From Petrolisthes cinctipes (taxonomy: Eukaryota > Arthropoda > Malacostraca > Decapoda > Porcellanidae): DNA of 64,000 nucleotides. The stretch is from positions 4,030,001 through 4,094,000 of the forward strand of contig JAWQEG010000710.1 in assembly GCA_033782935.1 (NCBI GenBank), read 5' to 3'. The position numbers and the translations under genes were made by a program. A model generated the notes under the pieces. That model was not told where the DNA came from. It did not search any database and saw nothing but the letters and a program-made list of their open reading frames with translations. Numbering within the stretch: position 1 is the first letter of the stretch; every line of letters begins with the position of its first letter. Of this stretch, positions 50,588-62,241 are shown piece after piece.

Positions 50588-53580
50588 GTGTTAGAGTATT
50601 TTCAAAATACATGCTCAAAACATACTGAAAATCGATCTTTTAGGTGCACAAAAGTCGATATGTGCATGCATCTTCAGTACCCGTTTATATCTCAAATTCA
50701 GGCTCAAAACACCCGAAAATTCAATATTTTGGGGTCCCAGAAGCAATCTGTACATGCCTACTCAGTGTTAGAGTATTTTCAAAATACAGGCTAAAAAACA
50801 TGCTGAAAATCGATATTTTAGATGCCCAAAGTCAATATGTGCATGTATCTTCTGTACCCGTTTATATCTCAAATTCAGGCTCAAAACACCCGAAAATTCA
50901 ATATTTTGGGGTCCCAGAAGCAATCTGTACATGCCTACACAGTGCTAGAATATTTTCAAAATATAGGCTAAAAACATGCTAAAAATCGACATTTTAGGTG
51001 CCAAAAAATCGATATCTCAAATTCAGTCCCAAAACACCCGAAAATTCGATATTTAGAGGTCCCAGAAGGTATCTGTACATGCTTACTCCGTGTTAGAGTA
51101 TTTTCAAAATACAGGCCAAAAACATACTGAAAATCGATCTTTTAGGTGCCCAAAAGTCGATATGTGCATGCATCTTCTGTACCCGTTTATATCTCAAATT
51201 CTGGCCATAAACACCCGAAAATTCGATATTTTGGGGTCCCAGAAGCGATCTGTACATGCCTACTCCGTGTTAGAGTATTTTCAAAATTCAGGCCCAAAAC
51301 ATGCTGAAAATCGATATTTTTGGCGCCCAAAGTCAATATGTGCATGTATCTTCTGTACCCGTTTATATCTCAAATTCAGGCTCAAAAAACCCGAAAATTC
51401 AATATTTTGGGGTCCCAGAAGCAATCTGTACTCAGTGCTAGAATATTTTCAAAATATAGGCTAAAAACATGCTAAAAATCGATCTTTTAGGTGCCAAAAA
51501 GTCGATATCTCAAATTCAGTCCCAAAACACCCGAAAATTCTATATTTAGGGGTCCCAGAAGCGATCTGTACATGCCTACTCCGTGTTAGATTATTTTCAA
51601 AATACATGCTCAAAACATACTGAAAATCGATCTTTTTGGTGCACAAAAGTCGATATGTGCATGCATCTTCAGTACCCGTTTATATCTCAAATTCAGAGTC
51701 AAAACACCCGAAAATTCAATATTTTGGGGTCCCAGAAGCAATCTGTACATGCCTACTCAGTGTTAGAGTATTTTCAAAATACAGGCCCAAAACATGCTGA
51801 AAATCGATATTTTAGATGCCCAAAGTCAATATGTGCATGTATTTTCTGTACCCGTTTATATCTCAAATTCAGGCTCAAAACACCCGAAAATTCAATATTT
51901 TGGGGTCCCAGAAGCAATCTGTACATGCCTACACAGTGCTAGAATATTTTCAAAATATAGGCTAAAAACATGCTAAAAATCGACATTTTAGGTGCCAAAA
52001 AATCGATATCTCAAATTCAGTCCCAAAACACCCGAAAATTCGATATTTAGAGGTCCCAGAAGGTATCTGTACATGCTTACTCCGTGTTAGAGTATTTTCA
52101 AAATACAGGCCAAAAACATACTGAAAATCGATCTTTTAGGTGCCCAAAAGTCGATATGTGCATGCATCTTCTGTACCTGTTTATATCTCAAATTCTGGCC
52201 ATAAACACCCGAAAATTCGATATTTTGGGGTCCCAGAAGCGATCTGTACATGCCTACTCCGTGTTAGAGTATTTTCAAAATATAGGCTAAAAACATGCTA
52301 AAAATCAACATTTTAGGTGCCAAAAAGTCGATATCTCAAATTCAGTCCCAAAACACCCGAAAATTCGATATTTAGAGGTCCCAGAAGCGATCTGTACATG
52401 CCCACTCCGTGTTAGATTATTTTCAAAATACATGCTCAAAACATACTGAAAATCGATCTTTTAGGTGCACAAAAGTCGATATGTGCATGCATCTTCAGTA
52501 CCCGTTTATATCTCAAATTCAGGCTCAAAACACCCGAAAATTACATATTTTGGGGTCCCAGAAGCAATCTGTACATGCCTACTCAGTGTTAGAGTATTTT
52601 CAAATTACAGGCCCAAAACATGCTGAAAATCGATATTTTAGATGCCCAAAGTCAATATGTGCATGTATCTTCTGTACCCGTTTATATCTCAAATTCAGGC
52701 TCAAAACCCCCGAAAATTCAATATTTTGGGGTCCCAGAAGCAATCTGTACATGCCTACACAGTGCTAGAATATTTTCAAAATATAGGCTAAAAACATGCT
52801 AAAAATCGACATTTTAGGTGCCAAAAAGTCGATATGTCAAATTCAGTCCCAAAACACCCGAAAATTCGATATTTAGAGGTCCCAGAAGGTATCTGTACAT
52901 GCCTACTCCGTGTTAGAGTATTTTCAAAATACAGGCCAAAAACATACTGAAAATCGATCTTTTAGGTGCACAAAAGTCGATATGTGCATGCATCTTCAGT
53001 ACCCGTTTATATCTCAAATTCTGGCCCTAAACACCCGAAAATTCGATATTTTGGGGTCCCAGAAGCGATCTGTACATGCCTACTCCGTGTTAGAGTATTT
53101 TCAAAATACATGCTCAAAACATACTGAAAATCGATCTTTTAGATGCACAAAAGTCGATATGTGCATGCATCTTCAGTACCTGTTTATATCTCAAATTCAG
53201 GCTCAAAACACCCGAAAATTCAATATTTTGGGGTCCCAGAAGCAATCTGTACATGCCTACTCAGTGTTAGAGTATTTTCAAAATACAGGCTAAAAAACAT
53301 GCTGAAAATCGATATTTTAGATGCCCAAAGTCAATATGTGCATGTATCTTCTGTACCCGTTTATATCTCAAATTCAGGCTCAAAACACCCGAAAATTCAA
53401 TATTTTGGGGTCCCAGAAGCAATCTGTACTCAGTGCTAGAATATTTTCAAAATATAGGCTAAAAACATGATAAAAATCGATCTTTTAGGTGCCAAAAAGT
53501 CGATATCTCAAATTCAGTCCCAAAACACCCGAAAATTCTATATTTAGGGGTCCCAGAAGCGATCTGTACATGCCTACTCC
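50588..53580 (+). repeat. Block with overlapping 1,998- and 2,499-bp duplications
   Basis: A B1 with an extra A (CAGGCTAAAAAACATGCTG) occurs at 50765 and 53264, 2,499 bp apart. TTCTATATTTAGG, GTTAGATTATTTTC and ATCTTTTTGGTGCAC near 51540-51640 recur 1,998 bp later near 53535-53640. At 52261 an A2 is followed directly by a C-type monomer (TATAGGCTAAAAAC), giving a 325-bp dimer with no B. Confidence 0.8.
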
Positions 53581-54739
53581 GTGTTAGATTATTTTCAAAA
53601 TACATGCTCAAAACATACTGAAAATCGATCTTTTTGGTGCACAAAAGTCGATATGTGCATGCATCTTCAGTACCCGTTTATATCTCAAATTCAGGGTCAA
53701 AACACCCGAAAATTCAATATTTTGGGGTCCCAGAAGCAATCTGTACATGCCTACTCAGTGTTAGAGTATTTTCAAAATACAGGCCCAAAACATGCTGAAA
53801 ATCGATATTTTAGATGCCCAAAGTCAATATGTGCATGTATCTTCTGTACCCGTTTATATCTCAAATTCAGGCTCAAAACACCCGAAAATTCAATATTTTG
53901 GGGTCCCAGAAGCAATCTGTACATGCCTACACAGTGCTAGAATATTTTCAAAATATAGGCTAAAAACATGCTAAAAATCGACATTTTAGGTGCCAAAAAA
54001 TCGATATCTCAAATTCAGTCCCAAAACACCCGAAAATTCGATATTTAGAGGTCCCAGAAGGTATCTGTACATGCTTACTCCGTGTTAGAGTATTTTCAAA
54101 ATACAGGCCAAAAACATACTGAAAATCGATATTTTAGGTGCCCAAAAGTCGATATGTGCATGCATCTTCTGTACCCGTTTATATCTCAAATTCTGGCCAT
54201 AAACACCCGAAAATTCGATATTTTGGGGTCCCAGAAGCGATCTGTACATGCCTACTCCGTGTTAGAGTATTTTCAAAATTCAGGCCCAAAACATGCTGAA
54301 AATCGATATTTTTGGTGCCCAAAGTCAATATGTGCATGTATCTTCTGTACCCGTTTATATCTCAAATTCAGGCTCAAAACACCCGAAAATTCAATATTTT
54401 GGGGTCCCAGAAGCAATCTGTACTCAGTGCTAGAATATTTTCAAAATATAGGCTAAAAACATGCTAAAAATCGATCTTTTAGGTGCCAAAAAGTCGATAT
54501 CTCAAATTCAGTCCCAAAACACCCGAAAATTCGATATTTAGGGGTCCCAGAAGCGATCTGTACATGCCTACTCCGTGTTAGAGTATTTTCAAAATACATG
54601 CTCAAAACATACTGAAAATCGATCTTTTAGGTGCACAAAAGTCGATATGTGCATGCATCTTCAGTACCCGTTTATATCTCAAATTCAGGGTCAAAACACC
54701 CGAAAATTCAATATTTTGGGGTCCCAGAAGCAATCTGTA
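53581..54739 (+). repeat. Regular trimers, right part of the 1,998-bp duplication
   Basis: The order is A1 B1 C1 (53581-54081), A2 B2 C2 (54082-54574), then an A1 with CAGGGTCAAAAC (54575). GGCCATAAACACCCG and GCTTACTCCG are shared with 52084 and 51090. Confidence 0.82.
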
Positions 54740-55630
54740 CATGCGTACTCAGTGCTAGAATATTTTCAAAATATAGGCTAAAAACATGCTAAAAATCGAC
54801 ATTTTAGGTGCCAAAAAGTCGATATCTCAAATTCAGTCCCAAAACACCCGAAAATTCGATATTTAGAGGTCCCAGAAGCGATCTGTACATGCCCACTCCG
54901 TGTTAGAGTATTTTCAAAATACATGCTCAAAACATACTGAAAATCGATCTTTTAGGTGCACAAAAGTCGATATGTGCATGCATCTTCAGTACCCGTTTAT
55001 ATCTCAAATTCAGGCTCAAAACACCCGAAAATTACATATTTTGGGGTCCCAGAAGCAATCTGTACATGCCTACTAAGTGTTAGAGTATTTTCAAAATACA
55101 GGCCCAAAACATGCTGAAAATCGATATTTTAGATGCCCAAAGTCAATATGTGCATGTATCTTCTGTACCCGTTTATATCTCAAATTCAGGCTCAAAACAC
55201 CAGAAAATTCAATATTTTGGGGTCCCAGAAGCAATCTGTACATGCCTACACAGTGCTAGAATATTTTCAAAATATAGGCTAAAAACATGCTAAAAATCGA
55301 CATTTTAGGTGCCAAAAAGTCGATATGTCAAATTCAGTCCCAAAACACCCGAAAATTCGATATTTAGAGGTCCCAGAAGGTATCTGTACATGCCTACTCC
55401 GTGTTAGAGTATTTTCAAAATACAGGCCAAAAACATACTGAAAATCGATCTTTTAGGTGCCCAAAAGTCGATATGTGCATGCATCTTCTGTACCCGTTTA
55501 TATCTCAAATTCTGGCCCTAAACACCCGAAAATTCGATATTTTGGGGTCCCAGAAGCGATCTGTACATGCCTACTCCGTGTTAGAGTATTTTCAAAATTC
55601 AGGCCCAAAACATGCTGAAAATCGATATTT
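54740..55630 (+). repeat. Segment duplicated at 56734-57624 (offset 1,994 bp), copy 1
   Basis: Markers are TGCCCACTCCG, AATTACATATTTTGGGG, CTACTAAGTGTTAG, ACACCAGAAAATTC and CGATATGTCAAATTC, all repeated 1,994 bp downstream. AATTACATATTTT also occurs near 52540. Confidence 0.85.
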
Positions 55631-56733
55631 TTGGTTCCCAAAGTCAATATGTGCATGTATCTTCTGTACCCGTTTATATCTCAAATTCAGGCTCAAAACA
55701 CCCGAAAATTGAATATTTTGAGGTCCCAGAAGCAATCTGTACAGTGCTAGAATATTTTCAAAATATAGGCTAAAAACATGCTAAAAATCGATCTTTTAGG
55801 TGCCAAAAAGTCGATATCTCAAATTCAGTCCCAAAACACCCGAAAATTCGATATTTATGGGTCCCAGAAGCGATCTGTACATGCCTACTCCGTGTTAGAG
55901 TATTTTCAAAATACATGCTCAAAACATGCTGAAAATCGATCATTTAGGTGCACAAAAGTCGATATGTGCATGCATCTTCAGTACCCGTTTATATCTCAAA
56001 TTCAGGCTCAAAACACCCGAAAATTCAATATTTTGGGGTCCCAGAAGCAATCTGTACATGTCTACTCAGTGTTAGAGTATTTTCAAAATACAGGCCCAAA
56101 ACATGCTGAAAATCGATATTTTAGATGCCCAAAGTCAATATGTGCATGTATCTTCTGTACCCGTTTATATCTCAAATTCAGGCTCAAAACACCCGAAAAT
56201 TCAATATTTTGGGGTCCCAGAAGCAATCTGTACATGCCTACACAGTGCTAGAATATTTTCAAAATATAGGCTAAAAACATGATAAAAATCGACATTTTAG
56301 GTGCCAAAAAATCGATATCTCAAATTCAGTCCCAAAACACCCGAAAATTCGATATTTATAGGTCCCAGAAGGTATCTGTACATGCTTACTCCGTTTTAGA
56401 GTATTTTCAAAATACAGGCCAAAAACATACTGAAAATCGATCTTTTAGGTGCCCAGAAGTCGATATGTGCATGCATCTTCTGTACCCGTTTATATCTCAA
56501 ATTCTGGCCATAAACACCCGAAAATTCGATATTTTGGGGTCCCAGAAGCGATCTGTACATGCCTACTCCGTGTTAGAGTATTTTCAAAATTCAGGCCCAA
56601 AACATGCTGAAAATCGATATTTTTGGTGCCCAAAGTCAATATGTGCATGTATATTCTGTACCCGTTTATATCTCAAATTCAGGCTCAAAACACCCGAAAA
56701 TTCAATATTTTGGGGTCCCAGAAGCAATCTGTA

Positions 56734-57624
56734 CATGCCTACTCAGTGCTAGAATATTTTCAAAATATAGGCTAAAAACATGCTAAAAATCGACATTTTA
56801 GGTGCCAAAAAGTCGATATCTCAAATTCAGTCCCAAAACACCCGAAAATTCGATATTTAGAGGTCCCAGAAGCGATCTGTACATGCCCACTCCGTGTTAG
56901 AGTATTTTCAAAATACATGCTCAAAACATACTGAAAATCGATCTTTTAGGTGCACAAAAGTCGATATGTGCATGCATCTTCAGTACCCGTTTATATCTCA
57001 AATTCAGGCTCAAAACACCCGAAAATTACATATTTTGGGGTCCCAGAAGCAATCTGTACATGCCTACTAAGTGTTAGAGTATTTTCAAAATACAGGCCCA
57101 AAACATGCTGAAAATCGATATTTTAGATGCCCAAAGTCAATATGTGCATGTATCTTCTGTACCCGTTTATATCTCAAATTCAGGCTCAAAACACCAGAAA
57201 ATTCAATATTTTGGGGTCCCAGAAGCAATCTGTACATGCCTACACAGTGCTAGAATATTTTCAAAATATAGGCTAAAAACATGCTAAAAATCGACATTTT
57301 AGGTGCCAAAAAGTCGATATGTCAAATTCAGTCCCAAAACACCCGAAAATTCGATATTTAGAGGTCCCAGAAGGTATCTGTACATGCCTACTCCGTGTTA
57401 GAGTATTTTCAAAATACAGGCCAAAAACATACTGAAAATCGATCTTTTAGGTGCCCAAAAGTCGATATGTGCATGCATCTTCTGTACCCGTTTATATCTC
57501 AAATTCTGGACCTAAACACCCGAAAATTCGATATTTTGGGGTCCCAGAAGCGATCTGTACATGCCTACTCCGTGTTAGAGTATTTTCAAAATTCAGGCCC
57601 AAAACATGCTGAAAATCGATATTT
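56734..57624 (+). repeat. Segment duplicated from 54740-55630, copy 2
   Basis: Same ordered markers as copy 1. It runs into the 992-bp tandem hexamers. The stretch between the copies (55631-56733) is ordinary A/B/C trimers, with GATCATTTAGG near 55939 and ATGATAAAAATCGAC near 56280. Confidence 0.85.
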
Positions 57625-58386
57625 TTGGTGCCCAAAGTCAATATGTGCATGTATCTTCTGTACCCGTTTATATCTCAAATTCAGGCTCAAAACACCCGGA
57701 AATTCAATATTTTGAGGTCCCAGAAGCAATCTGTACAGTGCTAGAATATTTTCAAAATATAGGCTAAAAACATTCTAAAAATCGATCTTTTAGGTGCCAA
57801 AAAGTCGATATCTCAAATTCAGTCCCAAAACACCCGAAAATTCGATATTTATGGGTCCCAGAAGCGATCTGTACATGCCTACTCCGTGTTAGAGTATTTT
57901 CAAAATACATGCTCAAAACATACTGAAAATCGATCTTTTAGGTGCACAAAAGTCGATATGTGCATGCATCTTCAGTACCCGTTTATATCTCAAATTCAGT
58001 CTCAAAACACCCGAAAATTCAATATTTTGGGGTCCCAGAAGCAATCTGTACATGCCTACTCAGTGTTAGAGTATTTTCAAAATACAGGCCCAAAACATGC
58101 TGAAAATCGATATTTTAGATGCCCAAAGTCAATATGTGCATGTATCTTCTGTACCCGTTTATATCTCAAATTCAGGCTCAAAACACCCGAAAATTCAATA
58201 TTTTGGGGTCCCAGAAGCAATCTGTACATGCCTACACAGTGCTAGAATATTTTCAAAATATAGGCTAAAAACATGCTAAAAATCGACACTTTAGGTGCCA
58301 AAAAATCGATATCTCAAATTCAGTCCCAAAACACCCGAAAATTCGATATTTAGAGGTCCCAGAAGGTATCTGTACATGCTTACTCC
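57395..58386 (+). repeat. 992-bp hexamer, tandem copy 1
   Basis: A2-B2-C2-A1-B1-C1 with private variants CTGGACCTAAAC, ACCCGGAAATTC, ACATTCTAAAAATCG and CGACACTTTAGG. All four recur 992 bp downstream. The A1 here has CAGTCTCAAAAC, which the next copy does not share. Confidence 0.9.
57731..57744 (+). other. B2/C2 junction with 10-bp deletion (example)
   Basis: Reads CTGTACAGTGCTAG instead of CTGTACATGCCTACTCAG followed by TGCTAG. The loss of 10 bp makes the trimer 491 bp and the hexamer 992 bp. The same allele is seen near 865, 1671, 3665, 4660, 5473, 13124, 27815, 29307, 34305, 35974, 41285, 42954, 50436 and 58723, and in other copies. Confidence 0.9.
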
Positions 58387-59378
58387 ATGTTAGAGTATTT
58401 TCAAAATACAGGCCAAAAACATACTGAAAATCGATCTTTTAGGTGCCCAAAAGTCGATATGTGCATGCATCTTCTGTACCCGTTTATATCTCAAATTCTG
58501 GACCTAAACACCCGAAAATTCGATATTTTGGGGTCCCAGAAGCGATCTGTACATGCCTACTCCGTGTTAGAGTATTTTCAAAATTCAGGCCCAAAACATG
58601 CTGAAAATCGATATTTTTGGTGCCCAAAGTCAATATGTGCATGTATCTTCTGTACCCGTTTATATCTCAAATTCAGGCTCAAAACACCCGGAAATTCAAT
58701 ATTTTGAGGTCCCAGAAGCAATCTGTACAGTGCTAGAATATTTTCAAAATATAGGCTAAAAACATTCTAAAAATCGATCTTTTAGGTGCCAAAAAGTCGA
58801 TATCTCAAATTCAGTCCCAAAACACCCGAAAATTCGATATTTATGGGTCCCAGAAGCGATCTGTACATGCCTACTCCGTGTTAGAGTATTTTCAAAATAC
58901 ATGCTCAAAACATACTGAAAATCGATCTTTTAGGTGCACAAAAGTCGATATGTGCATGCATCTTCAGTACCCGTTTATATCTCAAATTCAGGGTCAAAAC
59001 ACCCGAAAATTCAATATTTTGGGGTCCCAGAAGCAATCTGTACATGCCTACTCAGTGTTAGAGTATTTTCAAAATACAGGCCCAAAACATGCTGAAAATC
59101 GATATTTTAGATGCCCAAAGTCAATATGTGCATGTATCTTCTGTACCCGTTTATATCTCAAATTCAGGCTCAAAACACCCGAAAATTCAATATTTTGGGG
59201 TCCCAGAAGCAATCTGTACATGCCTACACAGTGCTAGAATATTTTCAAAATATAGGCTAAAAACATGCTAAAAATCGACACTTTAGGTGCCAAAAAATCG
59301 ATATCTCAAATTCAGTCCCAAAACACCCGAAAATTCGATATTTAGAGGTCCCAGAAGGTATCTGTACATGCTTACTCC
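58387..59378 (+). repeat. 992-bp hexamer, tandem copy 2
   Basis: Near-identical to the previous hexamer. A1 differs by CAGGGTCAAAAC, the variant that then dominates A1 copies to 61.8 kb. Together with the next units this is the most homogeneous stretch of the window. Confidence 0.9.
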
Positions 59379-59714
59379 ATGTTAGAGTATTTTCAAAATA
59401 CAGGCCAAAAACATACTGAAAATCGATCTTTTAGGTGCCCAAAAGTCGATATGTGCATGCATCTTCTGTACCCGTTTATATCTCAAATTCTGGCCATAAA
59501 CACCCGAAAATTCGATATTTTGGGGTCCCAGAAGCGATCTGTACATGCCTACTCCGTGTTAGAGTATTTTCAAAATTCAGGCCCAAAACATGCTGAAAAT
59601 CGATATTTTTGGTGCCCAAAGTCAATATGTGCATGTATCTTCTGTACCCGTTTATATCTCAAATTCAGGCTCAAAACACCCGAAAATTCAATATTTTGGG
59701 GTCCCAGAAGCAAT

Positions 59715-59728
59715 CTGTACTCAGTGCT
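59715..59728 (+). other. B2/C2 junction with 8-bp deletion (example)
   Basis: Reads CTGTACTCAGTGCTAG, a loss of ATGCCTAC between two TAC triplets. The trimer becomes 493 bp and the hexamer 994 bp. The same allele occurs near 8815, 12130, 16738, 19552, 51427, 53425, 54417, 60562 and 61556. It is distinct from the 10-bp allele and so marks a separate lineage of HOR copies. Confidence 0.88.
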
Positions 59729-60224
59729 AGAATATTTTCAAAATATAGGCTAAAAACATGCTAAAAATCGATCTTTTAGGTGCCAAAAAGTCGATATCTC
59801 AAATTCAGTCCCAAAACACCCGAAAATTCGATATTTAGGGGTCCCAGAAGCGATCTGTACATGCCTACTCCGTGTTAGAGTATTTTCAAAATACATTCTC
59901 AAAACATACTGAAAATCGATCTTTTAGGTGCACAAAAGTCGATATGTGCATGCATCTTCAGTACCCGTTTATATCTCAAATTCAGGGTCAAAACACCCGA
60001 AAATTCAATATTTTGGGGTCCCAGAAGCAATCTGTACATGCCTACTCAGTGTTAGAGTATTTTCAAAATACAGGCCCAAAACATGCTGAAAATCGATATT
60101 TTAGATGCCCAAAGTCAATATGTGCATGTATCTTCTGTACCCGTTTATATCTCAAATTCAGGCTCAAAACACCCGAAAATTCAATATTTTGGGGTCCCAG
60201 AAGCAATCTGTACATGCCTACTCA

Positions 60225-60401
60225 GTGCTAGAATATTTTCAAAATATAGGCTAAAAACATGCTAAAAATCGATCTTTTAGGTGCCAAAAAGTCGATATGT
60301 GCATGCATCTTCTGTACCCGTTTATATCTCAAATTCTGGCCCTAAACACCCGACAATTCGATATTTTGGGGTCCCAGAAGCGATCTGTACATGCCTACTC
60401 C
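60225..60401 (+). repeat. Chimeric C2/A2 monomer, 177 bp
   Basis: Begins as C2 (GTGCTAGAATATTTT, GGTGCCAAAAAGTCGATAT) but keeps the central 29-bp segment and continues as A2 (CTGGCCCTAAACACCCG). It looks like a crossover within the GTCGATAT shared by C2 and A2, effectively restoring a full-length monomer. It recurs at 62065-62241. Confidence 0.85.
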
Positions 60402-61218
60402 GTGTTAGAGTATTTTCAAAATTCAGGCCCAAAACATGCTGAAAATCGATATTTTTGGTGCCCAAAGTCAATATGTGCATGTATCTTCTGTACCCGTTTA
60501 TATCTCAAATTCAGGCTCAAAACACCCGAAAATTCAATATTTTGGGGTCCCAGAAGCAATCTGTACTCAGTGCTAGAATATTTTCAAAATATAGGCTAAA
60601 AACATGCTAAAAATCGATCTTTTAGGTGCCAAAAAGTCGATATCTCAAATTCAGTCCCAAAACACCCGAAAATTCGATATTTAGGGGTCCCAGAAGCGAT
60701 CTGTACATGCCTACTCCGTGTTAGAGTATTTTCAAAATACATGCTCAAAACATACTGAAAATCGATCTTTTAGGTGCAAAAAAGTCGATATGTGCATGCA
60801 TCTTCAGTACCCGTTTATATCTCAAATTCAGGGTCAAAACACCCGAAAATTCAATATTTTGGGGTCCCAGAAGCAATCTGTACATGCCTACTCAGTGTTA
60901 GAGTATTTTCAAAATACAGGCCCAAAACATGCTGAAAATCGATATTTTAGATGCCCAAAGTCAATATGTGCATGTATCTTCTGTACCCGTTTATATCTCA
61001 AATTCAGGCTCAAAATACCCGAAAATTCAATATTTTGGGGTCCCAGAAGCAATCTGTACATGCCTACTCAGTGCTAGAATATTTTCAAAATATTGGCTAA
61101 AAACATGCTAAAAATCGACATTTTAGGTGCCAAAAAGTCGATATCTCAAATTCAGTCCCAAAACACCCGAAAATTCGATATTTAGGGGTCCCAGAAGCGA
61201 TCTGTACATGCCTACTCC

Positions 61219-62241
61219 GTGTTAGAGTATTTTCAAAATACATGCTCAAAACATACTGAAAATCGATCTTTTAGGTGCACAAAAGTCGATATGTGCATGC
61301 ATCTTCTGTACTCGTTTATATCTCAAATTCTGGCCATAAACACCCGAAAATTCGATATTTTGGGGTCCCAGAAGCGATCTGTACATGCCTACTCCGTGTT
61401 AGAGTATTTTCAAAATTCAGGCCCAAAACATGCTGAAAATCGATATTTTTGGAGCCCAAAGTCAATATGTGCATGTATCTTCTGTACCCGTTTATATCTC
61501 AAATTCAGGCTCAAAACACCCGAAAATTCAATATTTTGGGGTCCCAGAAGCAATCTGTACTCAGTGCTAGAATATTTTCAAAATATAGGCTAAAAACATG
61601 CTAAAAATCGATCTTTTAGGTGCCAAAAAGTCGATATCTCAAATTCAGTCCCAAAACACCCGAAAATTCGATATTTAGGGGTCCCAGAAGCGATCTGTAC
61701 ATGCCTACTCCGTGTTAGAGTATTTTCAAAATACATGCTCAAAACATACTGAAAATCGATCTTTTAGGTGCACAAAAGTCGATATGTGCATGCATCTTCA
61801 GTACCCGTTTATATCTCAAATTCAGGGTCAAAACACCCGAAAATTCAATATTTTGGGGTCCCAGAAGCAATCTGTACATGCCTACTCAGTGTTAGAGTAT
61901 TTTCAAAATACAGGCCCAAAACATGCTGAAAATCGATATTTTAGATGCCCAAAGTCAATATGTGCATGTATCTTCTGTACCCGTTTATATCTCAAATTCA
62001 GGCTCAAAACACCCGAAAATTCAATATTTTGGGGTCCCAGAAGCAATCTGTACATGCCTACTCAGTGCTAGAATATTTTCAAAATATAGGCTAAAAACAT
62101 GCTAAAAATCGATATTTTAGGTGCCAAAAAGTCGATATGTGCATGCATCTTCTGTACCCGTTTATATCTCAAATTCTGGCCCTAAACACCCGACAATTCG
62201 ATATTTTGGGGTCCCAGAAGCGATCTGTACATGCCTACTCC
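61219..62241 (+). repeat. 1,840-bp unit, copy 2 (left part)
   Basis: Repeats 59379-60401 at an offset of 1,840 bp, including the C2/A2 chimera (62065) and CCCGACAATTCG. The first monomer differs: it starts as A1 (TACATGCTCAAAAC) with an A2 tail. Past 62242 the monomer begins as B2 and becomes B1 (TTTTAGATGCAC), so the duplication ends there. Confidence 0.85.

Larger units (their letters stand above)
59379..61218 (+). repeat. 1,840-bp unit, copy 1
   Basis: Eleven monomers: A2 B2 C2 A1 B1 C2/A2 B2 C2 A1 B1 C. It is 148 bp shorter than two 994-bp hexamers because a C and an A2 have fused into one 177-bp chimera at 60225. Shared markers with copy 2 are GGCCATAAACACCCG, CAGGGTCAAAAC and CCCGACAATTCG (60350 and 62190). 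Confidence 0.87.
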
